From assembly GCF_002276045.1 (NCBI RefSeq), contig NZ_NQMR01000025.1, positions 20,016 to 84,015 on the forward strand: 64,000 nucleotides of DNA, in the 5' to 3' direction. Source of the DNA: Pseudoalteromonas sp. NBT06-2. GTDB lineage: Bacteria; Pseudomonadota; Gammaproteobacteria; Enterobacterales; Alteromonadaceae. This document shows, piece after piece, positions 28,146-36,412 of this stretch; the stretch's first letter is position 1; every line of letters begins with the position of its first letter. Made by a program: the position numbers and the translations under genes. The notes under the pieces were generated by a model. The model did no database searches, had not been told where the DNA came from, and worked only from the letters and a program-made list of their open reading frames with translations.

Positions 28146-28544
28146 GTGACACTTGAAGCTACTTGCTGTTGTAAGCAAATATCAATAACTCTTTCAGACA
28201 AACCTGAAATGAACTCAGTTTGTAATTGTACTAACTGTAAACAACGTACCGGAAGTGCTTTTGGAATATCTACTTATTTTAAAACTAATGCCGTATTAGA
28301 AAAATCTGGCGAAACAAAGATTTATAAGTTTTGGCATAAAGAGCAAGATCACGAACAAAATCGTCATTTTTGTACTCAATGTGGTACTACGTTGTATTGG
28401 ACTATATCAACTATGCCCAATTTAATTGGTGTTGCTGGTGGTTGTTTTTCAGCTTCTGAAATTGTAGAACCAACTCATACATTAAATAACTCCAATAAAT
28501 GTCAGTGGATTAGCTTTCCTTCTAACTGGCAAGTTCAAGAATAA
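28146..28544 (+). CDS. GFA family protein (CENP-V/GFA zinc-binding domain)
   Basis: The protein is 132 residues and carries the GFA-domain cysteine pattern: ATCCCKQI near the N-terminus, CNCTNCKQRTGSAFG, and HFCTQCGTTLYW, which together bind zinc ions. The family is named for glutathione-dependent formaldehyde-activating enzyme, but most members have no proven reaction. Start is GTG with AAGGA six bases upstream. It is a single gene, followed by a dispersed repeat. Confidence 0.88.
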   Translation: MTLEATCCCKQISITLSDKPEMNSVCNCTNCKQRTGSAFGISTYFKTNAVLEKSGETKIYKFWHKEQDHEQNRHFCTQCGTTLYWTISTMPNLIGVAGGCFSASEIVEPTHTLNNSNKCQWISFPSNWQVQE

Positions 28545-28550
28545 TTTGTA

Positions 28551-28700
28551 TATACCCATGCTACATGAAAATGCGTAATTTCAGCAAGCGGACAAGCGAA
28601 CCAAATGTTAGGTATAAGATTGTCGTTAAGTTATTCTCAACAAATATCTTATAGCAACGCAGTTGGCCGCTTATCAACTTACCCTACGGGAGTTGGGGTA
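28551..28700 (+). repeat. Dispersed TATACCC-repeat, copy 3
   Basis: Head TATACCCATGCTACATG then AAAATGCGTAATTTCAG; an arm AAGCGGACAA (28586-28595) pairs with TTGGCCGCTT (28663-28672; one mismatch); between them lies GTTATTCTCAACAAATATC and a CAACGC block. It closes with GGGGTA near 28700. The arm sequence differs from other copies while pairing is kept. Confidence 0.65.
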
Positions 28701-28760
28701 GAAAACAAATTTAATTTTATCTTAGTTTATAAATTTAACTTTTACTAAATCGCTTTATTT

Positions 28761-30203
28761 TTATGGTAAAAAAATAAACTTAGCTACAAACAATGCAGTT
28801 AATGCCCAAACACCTGCTGAAATTTCTTTATGTTTACCTGTGCCCGCTTTAAGCACTGTGTAAGTAATAAAACCGATAGCAATACCATTTGCAATAGAGA
28901 AAGTAAACGCCATCATAACTGTTGTTAGTACTGCTGGTGCAAATTCAGTCATATCAGACCAATCAAGCCCTTTAAGTGATGTCATCATTACCATAGCAAC
29001 ATAAATCAACGCACCATCTACAGCAAAACCTGGAAGCATTTGTGCAAGTGGTAAGAAGAACACACCTAAAGCAAACAATACACCAATAGCAACAGCAGTT
29101 AAACCTGTACGACCACCAGCAGATACACCTGCAGCCGATTCAACATAAGATGTTACCGGAGGACAGCCAAAAGCCGTACCAATTACAGAAGAGATAGAAT
29201 CTGCTTTTAAAGATTTCTTCAAACCTTTAATGTTACCTTTTTCATCTTGCAGGCCTGCACGCTCTGCAACGCCCATCAAAGTACCAGCAGTATCAAAAAT
29301 ATTTACAAATAAGAAAGTAACTATAACAGGGATCATTGCCACTTCTAACGCCCCCATAATATCAAGCTTCATGAAAATAGGTTCAATTGCAGCAAAGTCT
29401 GGAATAGCTAATAACCCGCCAACAGGATAAGACACAAATCCTGTTGCAGGTGCAAACGATTTTGCTTTTTCTGCAACAGTAAAAAAATCAACAGGCATTA
29501 TGAATGTCATCATAAAGGCAACGATTGTGGTTATCGCAATACCGATAATCACAGCGCCAAATACTTTACGATAACTTAATACAGCAATCAGTAAAAAGCT
29601 TAAGAAACCAAGGGCTGGCGCTTCAGGTCCAAATTCACCAAAACCAAAGTGAGTCATATCTGCTAGTGCAACAACATTATCTGGGTTTGGCACAACTATG
29701 CCAGTAAAACGCAAACCTATAAATCCTAAAAATAATCCAACACCTGCGGTCATCGCAAGCCGTAAACTCATAGGTATGCTCTCTAACATCCATTCCCGAA
29801 GCCGGGTTACACTCATAATGACAAACAAACAACCTGAAAGAAATACTGCTCCTAGTGCTATTTCCCAGCTGTAATTCATTTGTAAAACGACAGTAAAAGT
29901 GAAAAAAGCATTCAGCCCCATACCTGGTGCCAAGCCTACTGGCCAATTTGCATATAACCCCATGAAAATTGTTGCAATAGCCGCACCTAGACAGGTGGCA
30001 AGGAATAACCCATCAAATGGCATTCCGGTTTTAGACATAATAATTGGATTTAAAAACATAATGTAAGACATAGTGACAAAGGTTGTTAGTCCAGCCATAA
30101 GTTCGGTTTTAACATTTGTTTTGTGTGCTGATAGTTTAAATAATCGCTCTAATAACCCTAGCCGGGCAGACTGATTATTAACTGACTGATTTACTTGGTC
30201 CAT
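28761..30203 (-). CDS. NCS2-type purine permease (AzgA/PbuG-like)
   Basis: This 480-residue inner-membrane protein has about 13-14 hydrophobic segments and matches the hypoxanthine/guanine/adenine branch of the NCS2 transporters: NVKTELMAGLTTFVTMSYIM at the N-terminus, GLAPGMGLNAFF, and the signature TVTSYVESAAG-like segment (here PPVTSYVESAAGVSAGGRTG split). These are proton symporters for purine bases. A perfect palindrome TTGACAC-N2-GTGTCAA lies 88 bases upstream, similar to one before xdhA, tying it to the purine-degradation island. Exact substrate (guanine, hypoxanthine, xanthine or adenine) is not certain. Confidence 0.9.
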   Translation of the reverse strand: MDQVNQSVNNQSARLGLLERLFKLSAHKTNVKTELMAGLTTFVTMSYIMFLNPIIMSKTGMPFDGLFLATCLGAAIATIFMGLYANWPVGLAPGMGLNAFFTFTVVLQMNYSWEIALGAVFLSGCLFVIMSVTRLREWMLESIPMSLRLAMTAGVGLFLGFIGLRFTGIVVPNPDNVVALADMTHFGFGEFGPEAPALGFLSFLLIAVLSYRKVFGAVIIGIAITTIVAFMMTFIMPVDFFTVAEKAKSFAPATGFVSYPVGGLLAIPDFAAIEPIFMKLDIMGALEVAMIPVIVTFLFVNIFDTAGTLMGVAERAGLQDEKGNIKGLKKSLKADSISSVIGTAFGCPPVTSYVESAAGVSAGGRTGLTAVAIGVLFALGVFFLPLAQMLPGFAVDGALIYVAMVMMTSLKGLDWSDMTEFAPAVLTTVMMAFTFSIANGIAIGFITYTVLKAGTGKHKEISAGVWALTALFVAKFIFLP

Positions 30204-30290
30204 GATTCAGTTCTCTCGTTGATGTTATCAATGTTAGGTTTATTATTTGACAGTTTTATTTTATTAACATAATATCAACACTAATCACAA

Positions 30291-30306
30291 TTGACACAAG
30301 TGTCAA
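30291..30306. promoter_or_regulatory. Candidate operator upstream of the purine permease
   Basis: TTGACACAAGTGTCAA is a perfect 7-bp inverted repeat with a 2-bp centre, ending 88 bases before the permease start. A near-identical site stands 80 bases before xdhA. E. coli RutR sites, as I recall them, read TTGACCA-N2-TGGTCAA, the same size and outer bases. The RutR-like regulator at 31636 is the natural candidate to bind it. Confidence 0.55.
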
Positions 30307-30387
30307 CTTTTAATTGATTGAATTTAGCGCTATTGATAATTATTAATGATGTAAATAAACACAAAAATATACGTACCGAATCTGTTC

Positions 30388-30575
30388 TATACCCAAGCCA
30401 CTTCAAGATGCGTGTTTCAGGACTGCTGAAAAAATCATGATCTAGGCGCATCTTTGTATTAATGGTTGCTCCCTTAAAATAAGATGGAACAACGAGCATG
30501 ATTTGCTCAGAAGTCCCCAGATGGGTTGGTTTAGAAGCGCATTAAGCTGCGTTATTGATCTTGAAAAGGGAATAC
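30388..30575. repeat. Dispersed TATACCC-repeat, copies 4 and 5 in opposite orientation
   Basis: The plus copy has head TATACCCAAGCCACTTC (from 30388), AAGATGCGTGTTTCAG, an arm AAATCATG (30432-30439) pairing with CATGATTT (30497-30504), and AATGGTTGCTCCCTTAAAAT between them. On the minus strand, GTATTCCCTTTTCAAGATC followed by AATAACGC (30575 to about 30547) is the core of a second copy facing it. Confidence 0.55.
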
Positions 30576-30614
30576 TCCAGCACCAAACAAAAGCTTTGGT
30601 GCCGAATAAAAGAA

Positions 30615-31454
30615 CTACTTAGTAACTGAAGTCGTTTTTAAGCTTAATGATATTTTTGGCTTTTCTACTGTAAAACCCGCTGCGTGAAAGTGTCCACCAC
30701 CGTCAAATAGTTTAGCTATATTGGCTACGTCTACACCATCTACATCAGATCTCAATGAGAATATGCGTTTGTCAGATGAATCACAGTACATTGCTGAAAA
30801 TGGTTGGCCTTTAGCTAATTCATTACCTATTTCACTGGTTAAGCTATTGGTATTTACACAGGGTACTTGATAGCCTGCTATATCAATCATTTCTACATTT
30901 TTAGATTTAGTCGCTCTGTCGATTTGTTTATTTTGATATTCAACTATGGCTTCGCCTTTGCTGATCAAATCTAATAACTTAGTTTCGTCTAAGTATTGTT
31001 CCCATACATCAAAGGTCATGACGCAAGTTTGTAGTGCCGCTGATACTTCTTTGCTGTTGGGTAGTTGCCAATGCCATAAATCGCGATCTTGGATATAAGC
31101 TAATAATGTTGGTACTGGACGATCTGGTAATAAGTGCTCCCAAGTGAGTACTGCACCAGAGCGTTCCATATCGAATACGCAACAGTTTAAGCCAGCTAGG
31201 GCTTCTTCTGCTGTTTTATGGTGATCTATGACTAATAAAGATTCAGCTGCTTTTTCTAACTTTAATATCACTTCGCGTGAATATGAAAAGTCGACAATAA
31301 AAACATTTTTATTGCTTACATCTGGCGCTTGATCGCCATGTTGTGCAGCAATAAACTCACAATCAAAGTTGTTTGCATCACAATATTGTTTTACAGCTAA
31401 AGCAGCACCAAAGCCATCAGAACAGTTTTTGTGATAAATACATAAATATTTCAT
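30615..31454 (-). CDS. DHH/DHHA1 family phosphoesterase
   Basis: DHH proteins are metal-dependent phosphoesterases or exonucleases (RecJ, NrnA and similar). The product (279 residues from ATG 31454) has YHKNCSDGFGAALAV (motif I), FIVDFSYS (motif II), the hallmark VIDHHKTAEEAL (motif III) and a C-terminal DHHA1 GGGHFHAAGF. GGAAA stands before the ATG at 31454; a start at 31484 adds residues without family counterpart. It may act on short oligonucleotides or small phosphodiesters. It sits between dispersed repeats and is probably unrelated to the surrounding purine genes. Confidence 0.87.
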   Translation of the reverse strand: MKYLCIYHKNCSDGFGAALAVKQYCDANNFDCEFIAAQHGDQAPDVSNKNVFIVDFSYSREVILKLEKAAESLLVIDHHKTAEEALAGLNCCVFDMERSGAVLTWEHLLPDRPVPTLLAYIQDRDLWHWQLPNSKEVSAALQTCVMTFDVWEQYLDETKLLDLISKGEAIVEYQNKQIDRATKSKNVEMIDIAGYQVPCVNTNSLTSEIGNELAKGQPFSAMYCDSSDKRIFSLRSDVDGVDVANIAKLFDGGGHFHAAGFTVEKPKISLSLKTTSVTK

Positions 31455-31491
31455 TGAGTTTCCGTTTGTGATTTCTATTGTCATTTCTTAT

Positions 31492-31632
31492 TATACTCAA
31501 CCCACTTCAAAATGTAGAATTCAGTTGGAATTATAAACGCTTTATACAAGGCATTGATTGCAAAAAATAGTTATTCTCTTTTCTTTTAAGAAAATAATAT
31601 TAATACAAAGATGCGCCTATAACATAAGTATA
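31492..31632 (+). repeat. Dispersed TATACCC-repeat, copy 6
   Basis: Diverged head TATACTCAACCCACTTC then AAAATGTAGAATTCAG; core TTGATTGCAAAAAATAG then TTATTCTCTT matches the copy at 36144 (TTATTGCAGGTAATGG then TTATTCCCTT). It ends near AAGTATAC at 31626-31633. Confidence 0.5.
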
Positions 31633-31635
31633 CTA

Positions 31636-32283
31636 CTACCTTAAACCACAGCCTTTTAATATTAACTGAGTTAAAGTTTCTGTGATGTCTTCAAAGTCTT
31701 CATCTGATAACGATTCTTTATCCATAGCAGCCAATACTTGCACACCAAAATCGGCATAATGCTGTGTTGAGCCCCAAATAAAAAATAATAAGTGCATCGG
31801 GTCAATAGGATCCATTTTTCCTTGATCTATCCATGCTTGGATAGCATCAGCCTTATGTTTTATTGAAGTTCTGAAGTTATGGTTCAAAAAATGACTTAAA
31901 TGTGGTGCACCGTGTACCATTTCACTGGCAAATATACGTGATGCATTTGGGTTATTTTTAGATGACATCACTTTCGCACGAATATAAGTGGTTAAAGTCT
32001 CTCTTGGGTCATCATCTGCATTAATATCAGATACGGTTGCATCCCATACTTCTACGATATCACCTAAAACAGCGCCATATAGGTCGAGTTTATTTTTAAA
32101 ATAATAATGAATATTGGCACGCGGCAGTTCTGCTCGTTCAGCAATACGCTTCATTGAAGCACCTTTAAAACCAAAAGTAAGAAACTCTTCTTCAGCAGCA
32201 GCGATGATCACAACTTGATTTTGTTGGCGAATACGTCCAGCTGGTTCTTTTCGGCGGTTTTGTAATACGTCAATTTCACTCAT
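31636..32283 (-). CDS. TetR/AcrR family regulator, RutR-like
   Basis: The 215-residue protein has an N-terminal TetR helix-turn-helix (about 20-70; ASMKRIAERAELPRANIHYY, then FKNKLDLY) and the longer C-terminal domain of the RutR/YcdC group (ALQ-type helices, RIFASEMVHGAPHLSHFL, WIDQGKMDPIDPMHLLFFIW). RutR in E. coli senses uracil/thymine and controls pyrimidine degradation and purine-related genes. Here it lies beside the purine-degradation genes on the same strand, which suggests local control of that pathway with a purine-derived ligand. Ligand and operators are inferred; candidate palindromes are at 30291 and 46753. Confidence 0.85.
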   Translation of the reverse strand: MSEIDVLQNRRKEPAGRIRQQNQVVIIAAAEEEFLTFGFKGASMKRIAERAELPRANIHYYFKNKLDLYGAVLGDIVEVWDATVSDINADDDPRETLTTYIRAKVMSSKNNPNASRIFASEMVHGAPHLSHFLNHNFRTSIKHKADAIQAWIDQGKMDPIDPMHLLFFIWGSTQHYADFGVQVLAAMDKESLSDEDFEDITETLTQLILKGCGLR

Positions 32284-32389
32284 AAACTTTTAAATATGCT
32301 TAATCAAAAAAATCAGTATAAGGAATTTCGCTTATATGGGCTACACCTAACAATATAATAATACCAATTCAAATAAATATATGATCAAT

Positions 32390-32431
32390 CTAAATGGTCT
32401 AAATGGTCTAAATGGTCTAAATGGTCTAAAT
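32390..32431. repeat. 9-bp tandem repeat (CTAAATGGT)
   Basis: Four perfect copies of CTAAATGGT (32390-32425) plus a partial fifth (CTAAAT) lie between the malate synthase stop and the regulator start. The total is 42 bases without interruption. Such arrays change copy number by slippage; this one is not inside a gene. Confidence 0.9.
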
Positions 32432-32514
32432 ATATAAAAAAGAAACGCTATTTGAAATAACATCTCTTTTACTATTTTTGAGCAAAGTTTTATCTAACCT
32501 AAATAATTATTGAC

Positions 32515-34689
32515 CTATTTAGATTTAACTATTAAACGTTGGCGATGCAACACAGGTTCAGTATAACCGCTTGGTTGTACACTGCCTTTAAATACTAATT
32601 CATATGCTGCTGAAAACGCATCACTTGTATTTAAGTTAGCAGACATCGCAATATAGTTTTTATCTTGGCTATTTTGCTGATCTACCACTTTAGCCATACG
32701 AACTAAGGTATTTTCTACTTGTTCATTGGTACAAATTCCATGATGTAACCAGTTAGCAACATGCTGGCTTGAAATACGTAATGTTGCACGATCTTCCATT
32801 AGACCGACATCTTCAATATTAGGTACTTTAGAACACCCTATTCCCATATTCACCCAACGCACTACATAACCTAAAATACCTTGAATATTGTTATCTAATT
32901 CCAGTTGAATAGATTCTGCGGTTAACAGACTTTGGTCTTTTAATAATGGTAAAGTTAACAGCATATCTATGCTTTTCAGTCCTTTATCAACAATTCCATC
33001 TTGTCGGGCTGCAACATTTACTTTGTGGTAATGCAATGCATGTAAAGTAGCAGCGGTTGGCGATGGTACCCAAGCACAATTAGCACCTGCTTTTGGATGT
33101 ACATCTTTTTCTACCAGCATTTGCGCCATATTATCTGGAATCGGCCACATGCCCTTACCTATTTGACCTTTGCCTTTAAAACCACAATTAAGCCCAATCA
33201 CAACATTACGACTTTCATAAGCTTGGATCCAATCTTGTGACTTCATAGCCTCTTTTGGTACAACTGGGCCAGCTTCCATACATGTATGAATTTCATCACC
33301 CGTGCGATCCATAAAGCCAGTATTGATAAATACCACACGCTCTTTAGCTGCATAAATACATTGTTTTAGATTAACACTGGTACGGCGCTCTTCATCCATT
33401 AGTCCCATTTTTATAGTATTAGCTTCAAGGCCAAATGCGTCTTCAATTAAACCAAATAATTTAACTGCAAAAGTCACTTCCTCAGGGCCGTGCATTTTTG
33501 GTTTTACAATATAAATACTACCAGCTGAAGAGTTAACTAATGCTCCTGTATGTTTTAAATCATGGATTGCAATAAGTGATGTCACTACGCCATCTAAAAT
33601 ACCTTCAGGTATTTCACTACCATCTTTACAGATAATGCTTTCATTTGTCATTAAATGGCCGACGTTTCTCACAAACATTAAGCTTCTTGCGCTTAAGGTT
33701 AGCTCTTTACCATTTTTTGCTGTGTAATATCTGTCTGTATTTAAACTACGATGAATCACTTTATCGCCTTTTGTCACTTTTTCGCTTAAATCACCTTTCA
33801 TTAAGCCAAGCCAGTTTTTATAAACCTGTATTTTATCGTCTACATCTACTGCGGCTATTGAGTCTTCACAATCGTGAATAACCGTCACTGCAGATTCAAT
33901 AATCACATCGCTCATATTTGCGATATCAGCTTCACCGACAGAGTCATTTGCATTAAATACTAATTCTGCATGTAAGCCATTATTTACTAATAAAATAGCA
34001 CTTGGTGAGTCTTTATTGCCTTTAAAACCTACAAATTTTAATGTATCTAATAACTGTGTTGTTTCGCCATTTATTAATGTAATTTGCAGTTGTTCGTTAA
34101 CGACTTGGTAGTTAGAAACCTCAGAGAAAGTACCTTGCTTTAATGCAAACGTCTCATCTAAATATTGCTTAGCATAAGCAACTACAGCATCACCACGTTT
34201 TGGGTTATACCCTTTAGTAATGGCAGTTTCCTCATTAATTTCGATTACATCCGTTGAATATAAAGCATCGTATAAACTGCCCCAACGCGCATTAGTCGCA
34301 TTAAGTGCATAACGCGCATTCATTACTGGCACGACAAGCTGAGGGCCTGCTAAGTTAGCAACTTCTGGATCGACATTTTTAGGCGAGATTTTAAAATCAG
34401 CAACATCTGGTACTAAATAGCCAATTTTTTGTAAAAAGGCTTTATAAGCTACTTCATCGTACTTACTGGTTTGGTGTTGTTTGTGCCACTCATCAATTTG
34501 GGATTGCAGTTTTACTCGTGTATCAAGTAATTGCTTATTGATGGGTGATAATTCATTTACTATGGCTTCAAATAACTGCCAAAATTTATCCTGTTCTATC
34601 CCTGTACCAGGAATAACATCATGGTTTATAAAATTAAAAAATGCTTCAGCTACCTGAAATCCGCCAACAGTTATTCTTCGCTTTGTCAT
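32515..34689 (-). CDS. glcB: Malate synthase G
   Basis: Malate synthase G condenses glyoxylate with acetyl-CoA to malate in the cytosol. From the ATG at 34689 (AGGA eight bases upstream) the product has 724 residues, as in E. coli GlcB (723); a start at 34752 would add 21 residues lacking family similarity. Family segments include GFQVAEAFFNF at the N-terminus, HDCEDSIAAVD, LMFVRNVGHLMT, MGLMDEERRTSVNLK with the catalytic arginine, and the C-terminal NWLHHGI region. Its place inside the purine cluster fits its use of the glyoxylate produced by AllA. About 80 bases separate it from puuD. Confidence 0.95.
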   Translation of the reverse strand: MTKRRITVGGFQVAEAFFNFINHDVIPGTGIEQDKFWQLFEAIVNELSPINKQLLDTRVKLQSQIDEWHKQHQTSKYDEVAYKAFLQKIGYLVPDVADFKISPKNVDPEVANLAGPQLVVPVMNARYALNATNARWGSLYDALYSTDVIEINEETAITKGYNPKRGDAVVAYAKQYLDETFALKQGTFSEVSNYQVVNEQLQITLINGETTQLLDTLKFVGFKGNKDSPSAILLVNNGLHAELVFNANDSVGEADIANMSDVIIESAVTVIHDCEDSIAAVDVDDKIQVYKNWLGLMKGDLSEKVTKGDKVIHRSLNTDRYYTAKNGKELTLSARSLMFVRNVGHLMTNESIICKDGSEIPEGILDGVVTSLIAIHDLKHTGALVNSSAGSIYIVKPKMHGPEEVTFAVKLFGLIEDAFGLEANTIKMGLMDEERRTSVNLKQCIYAAKERVVFINTGFMDRTGDEIHTCMEAGPVVPKEAMKSQDWIQAYESRNVVIGLNCGFKGKGQIGKGMWPIPDNMAQMLVEKDVHPKAGANCAWVPSPTAATLHALHYHKVNVAARQDGIVDKGLKSIDMLLTLPLLKDQSLLTAESIQLELDNNIQGILGYVVRWVNMGIGCSKVPNIEDVGLMEDRATLRISSQHVANWLHHGICTNEQVENTLVRMAKVVDQQNSQDKNYIAMSANLNTSDAFSAAYELVFKGSVQPSGYTEPVLHRQRLIVKSK

Positions 34690-34772
34690 GTGGTAGATCC
34701 TACTTCTATACTTAAAATAAAAAGTAGCAGGCCAAATTGGATGAAAAGCCAACTACAGAAACTTTTTATGCT

Positions 34773-35981
34773 TTACTTAACGGGTGCGCCTTGCGCTATC
34801 CATAAAGCAATGTAATTACGTTCATCGTCTTCTATTTTGGTTTTATTCATAAAAGGCATATCTTTAGCATCAACTGCTCTGGCTTTAATTCTCGGTGCCC
34901 AACGACTCATTTGTGCTAAATTATCAAGTATTACACCTCCTTGCGCCACTTTAAAAATATCATCGGTTGGTGCACTTGAATGACACCCTGTACAACGACT
35001 AGTAATAATGTCGTTTACTTTTTTCAGATCAACCGTATGAACTTCACTGCCATCTTCATCTATAATAGGTGCTGCCGATTTAGGTGCGATTGCCACAGCT
35101 AAAACAATTGATAATACCACAGCACCAACTAATACTAATGGGCTTTGAGTACCTTTATGTTTTGCTACAAAGTATTGACGAATAGCCGCTGTAATGACAA
35201 AAATCACCATGAGAACTAACCAATTATATTCATGGTTAAAGATCATAGGGTAATGATTACTGATCATGATAAATACAAGCGGTAAAGTTGCGTAAGTATT
35301 ATGAGTTGAGCGAAGCTTTGCTTTAGCACCCCAAGTTGGATCTACTGGTTCGCCTTTCTCTACTGAGGCTACTAATGCACGTTGTGATGGCATAATAGTG
35401 AAAAATACATTACCCGCCATGATAGTACCAATCACAGCACCTACATGCATAAATGCACCACGTGCACTGAATGTTTCACTTAATACATACGATAAACCAG
35501 TTATCAATGCCATTAAAATAATACCAAGCAATAAACCATGCTCAGCTAATTTTGTACGACATAAAACATCATAAACAATCCAGCCACCTACAATAGATGT
35601 TAAACCGATTACGATTGCTTGCATTTGGCTTAATTCTGCAATGTTAGGATCTATTAAATAAATATCGGCACCAACGTAGAACATTAAGCTTAACAATACA
35701 AAACCGGTTAACCATGTGCTATAAGCTTCCCACTTAAACCAATGTAACAGCTCAGGCATTTTTTCTGGTGCTTGCTTATATTTAGCAATTTCATAAAAAC
35801 CACCGCCATGAATTGCCCATAGATCTCCGCCTATGCCTTTATCTGATTTCCAACCCGGTGGTTTTTCTAAATGATTATCTAACCAAACAAAGTAAAAAGA
35901 TGCTCCTATCCAAGCGATACCAGTAACTACGTGGGCAAAGCGTAAAATTAAATTAACCCATTCTGTGATATATGGATCCAT
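34773..35981 (-). CDS. puuD: Urate hydroxylase PuuD (membrane, with cytochrome c domain)
   Basis: PuuD oxidises urate to 5-hydroxyisourate in organisms lacking soluble uricase, passing electrons to the respiratory chain. The N-terminal 300 residues form about eight membrane segments with the family start VNLILRFAHVVTGIAWIGAS and WAIHGGGFYEI. The C-terminal 90 residues form a cytochrome c domain facing the periplasm, with the haem motif RCTGCH and a later methionine (DMPFM). The ATG at 35981 has GGAG six bases upstream; 36005 is the alternative. No separate uricase gene is seen nearby, consistent with PuuD filling this step. Product goes to HIU hydrolase. Confidence 0.93.
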   Translation of the reverse strand: MDPYITEWVNLILRFAHVVTGIAWIGASFYFVWLDNHLEKPPGWKSDKGIGGDLWAIHGGGFYEIAKYKQAPEKMPELLHWFKWEAYSTWLTGFVLLSLMFYVGADIYLIDPNIAELSQMQAIVIGLTSIVGGWIVYDVLCRTKLAEHGLLLGIILMALITGLSYVLSETFSARGAFMHVGAVIGTIMAGNVFFTIMPSQRALVASVEKGEPVDPTWGAKAKLRSTHNTYATLPLVFIMISNHYPMIFNHEYNWLVLMVIFVITAAIRQYFVAKHKGTQSPLVLVGAVVLSIVLAVAIAPKSAAPIIDEDGSEVHTVDLKKVNDIITSRCTGCHSSAPTDDIFKVAQGGVILDNLAQMSRWAPRIKARAVDAKDMPFMNKTKIEDDERNYIALWIAQGAPVK

Positions 35982-36006
35982 GTTGATCTCCGATACATTC
36001 TGCACG

Positions 36007-36027
36007 TTGAGATAACCGCTATCTCAA
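36007..36027. promoter_or_regulatory. Inverted repeat upstream of puuD
   Basis: TTGAGATA and TATCTCAA form a perfect 8-bp inverted repeat with a 5-bp spacer, 26 bases before the preferred puuD start. It could be an operator or a leader hairpin. It differs from the TTGACAC palindromes. Confidence 0.4.
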
Positions 36028-36412
36028 AGCATGTGAATTGTTATTATTTTTTATATTTTTTGATTCATGTGGAATTTAAAACCCGTTCATAAATCTATAT
36101 TTCTGTTGTTTTTATAAAGCGAAAGCCTCACTACATTTAGTTATATACCCAAGCTACTGGAAATGCATGATTTCAGCGCGAGTTTAAATGGTCAAATACA
36201 ATACATTTATTGCAGGTAATGGTTATTCCCTTATCAACATAAATAACGCGGTAGCTGACCATTTAAAACCATACAATATTGAATTATCAAGTAAGTAATC
36301 ACTACGTTATATCAGTTTGAAAGACAATAAGCATTCCTAACATGATGTGCCTTGTGCTAACTCACCTGATAAATTCTGAAACAAGTATTATCAAGTGGTT
36401 TGGGTATAATCT
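36028..36412. other. Spacer between guaD and puuD filled by repeats
   Basis: This 385-base stretch interrupts the otherwise tight purine gene series. Most of it is a pair of dispersed repeats in opposite orientation (36144-36411). No gene is seen. The puuD-glcB pair probably has its own promoter downstream of the repeats. Confidence 0.6.
36144..36411. repeat. Dispersed TATACCC-repeat, copies 7 and 8 in opposite orientation
   Basis: The plus copy has TATACCCAAGCTACTGG then AAATGCATGATTTCAG, a 12-bp arm TTTAAATGGTCA (36183-36194) perfectly paired with TGACCATTTAAA (36256-36267), and GGTTATTCCCTTATCAACAT with AATAACGC between the arms. On the minus strand from 36411, TATACCCAAACCACTTG then ATAATACTTGTTTCAG is the head of a second copy pointing back. 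The pair is bounded by inverted TATACCC ends. Confidence 0.7.

Larger units (their letters stand above)
30204..30614. other. Spacer with permease promoter and two opposed repeats
   Basis: This 411-base region contains the permease leader and operator (30291-30306) and a compound pair of dispersed repeats (30388-30575). A hairpin GCACCAAA / TTTGGTGC (30580-30602) stands just beyond the DHH gene stop and may end its transcript, although it lacks a T-run. Confidence 0.55.

Noticed and set aside
25016..28544. Possible integron cassette array (acyltransferase, RDD, P-loop, GFA genes in a row, all small plus-strand genes)
   Set aside because: I looked for attC-like paired core sites between the genes and saw none; spacers are long and unlike one another, and no integrase gene is present.
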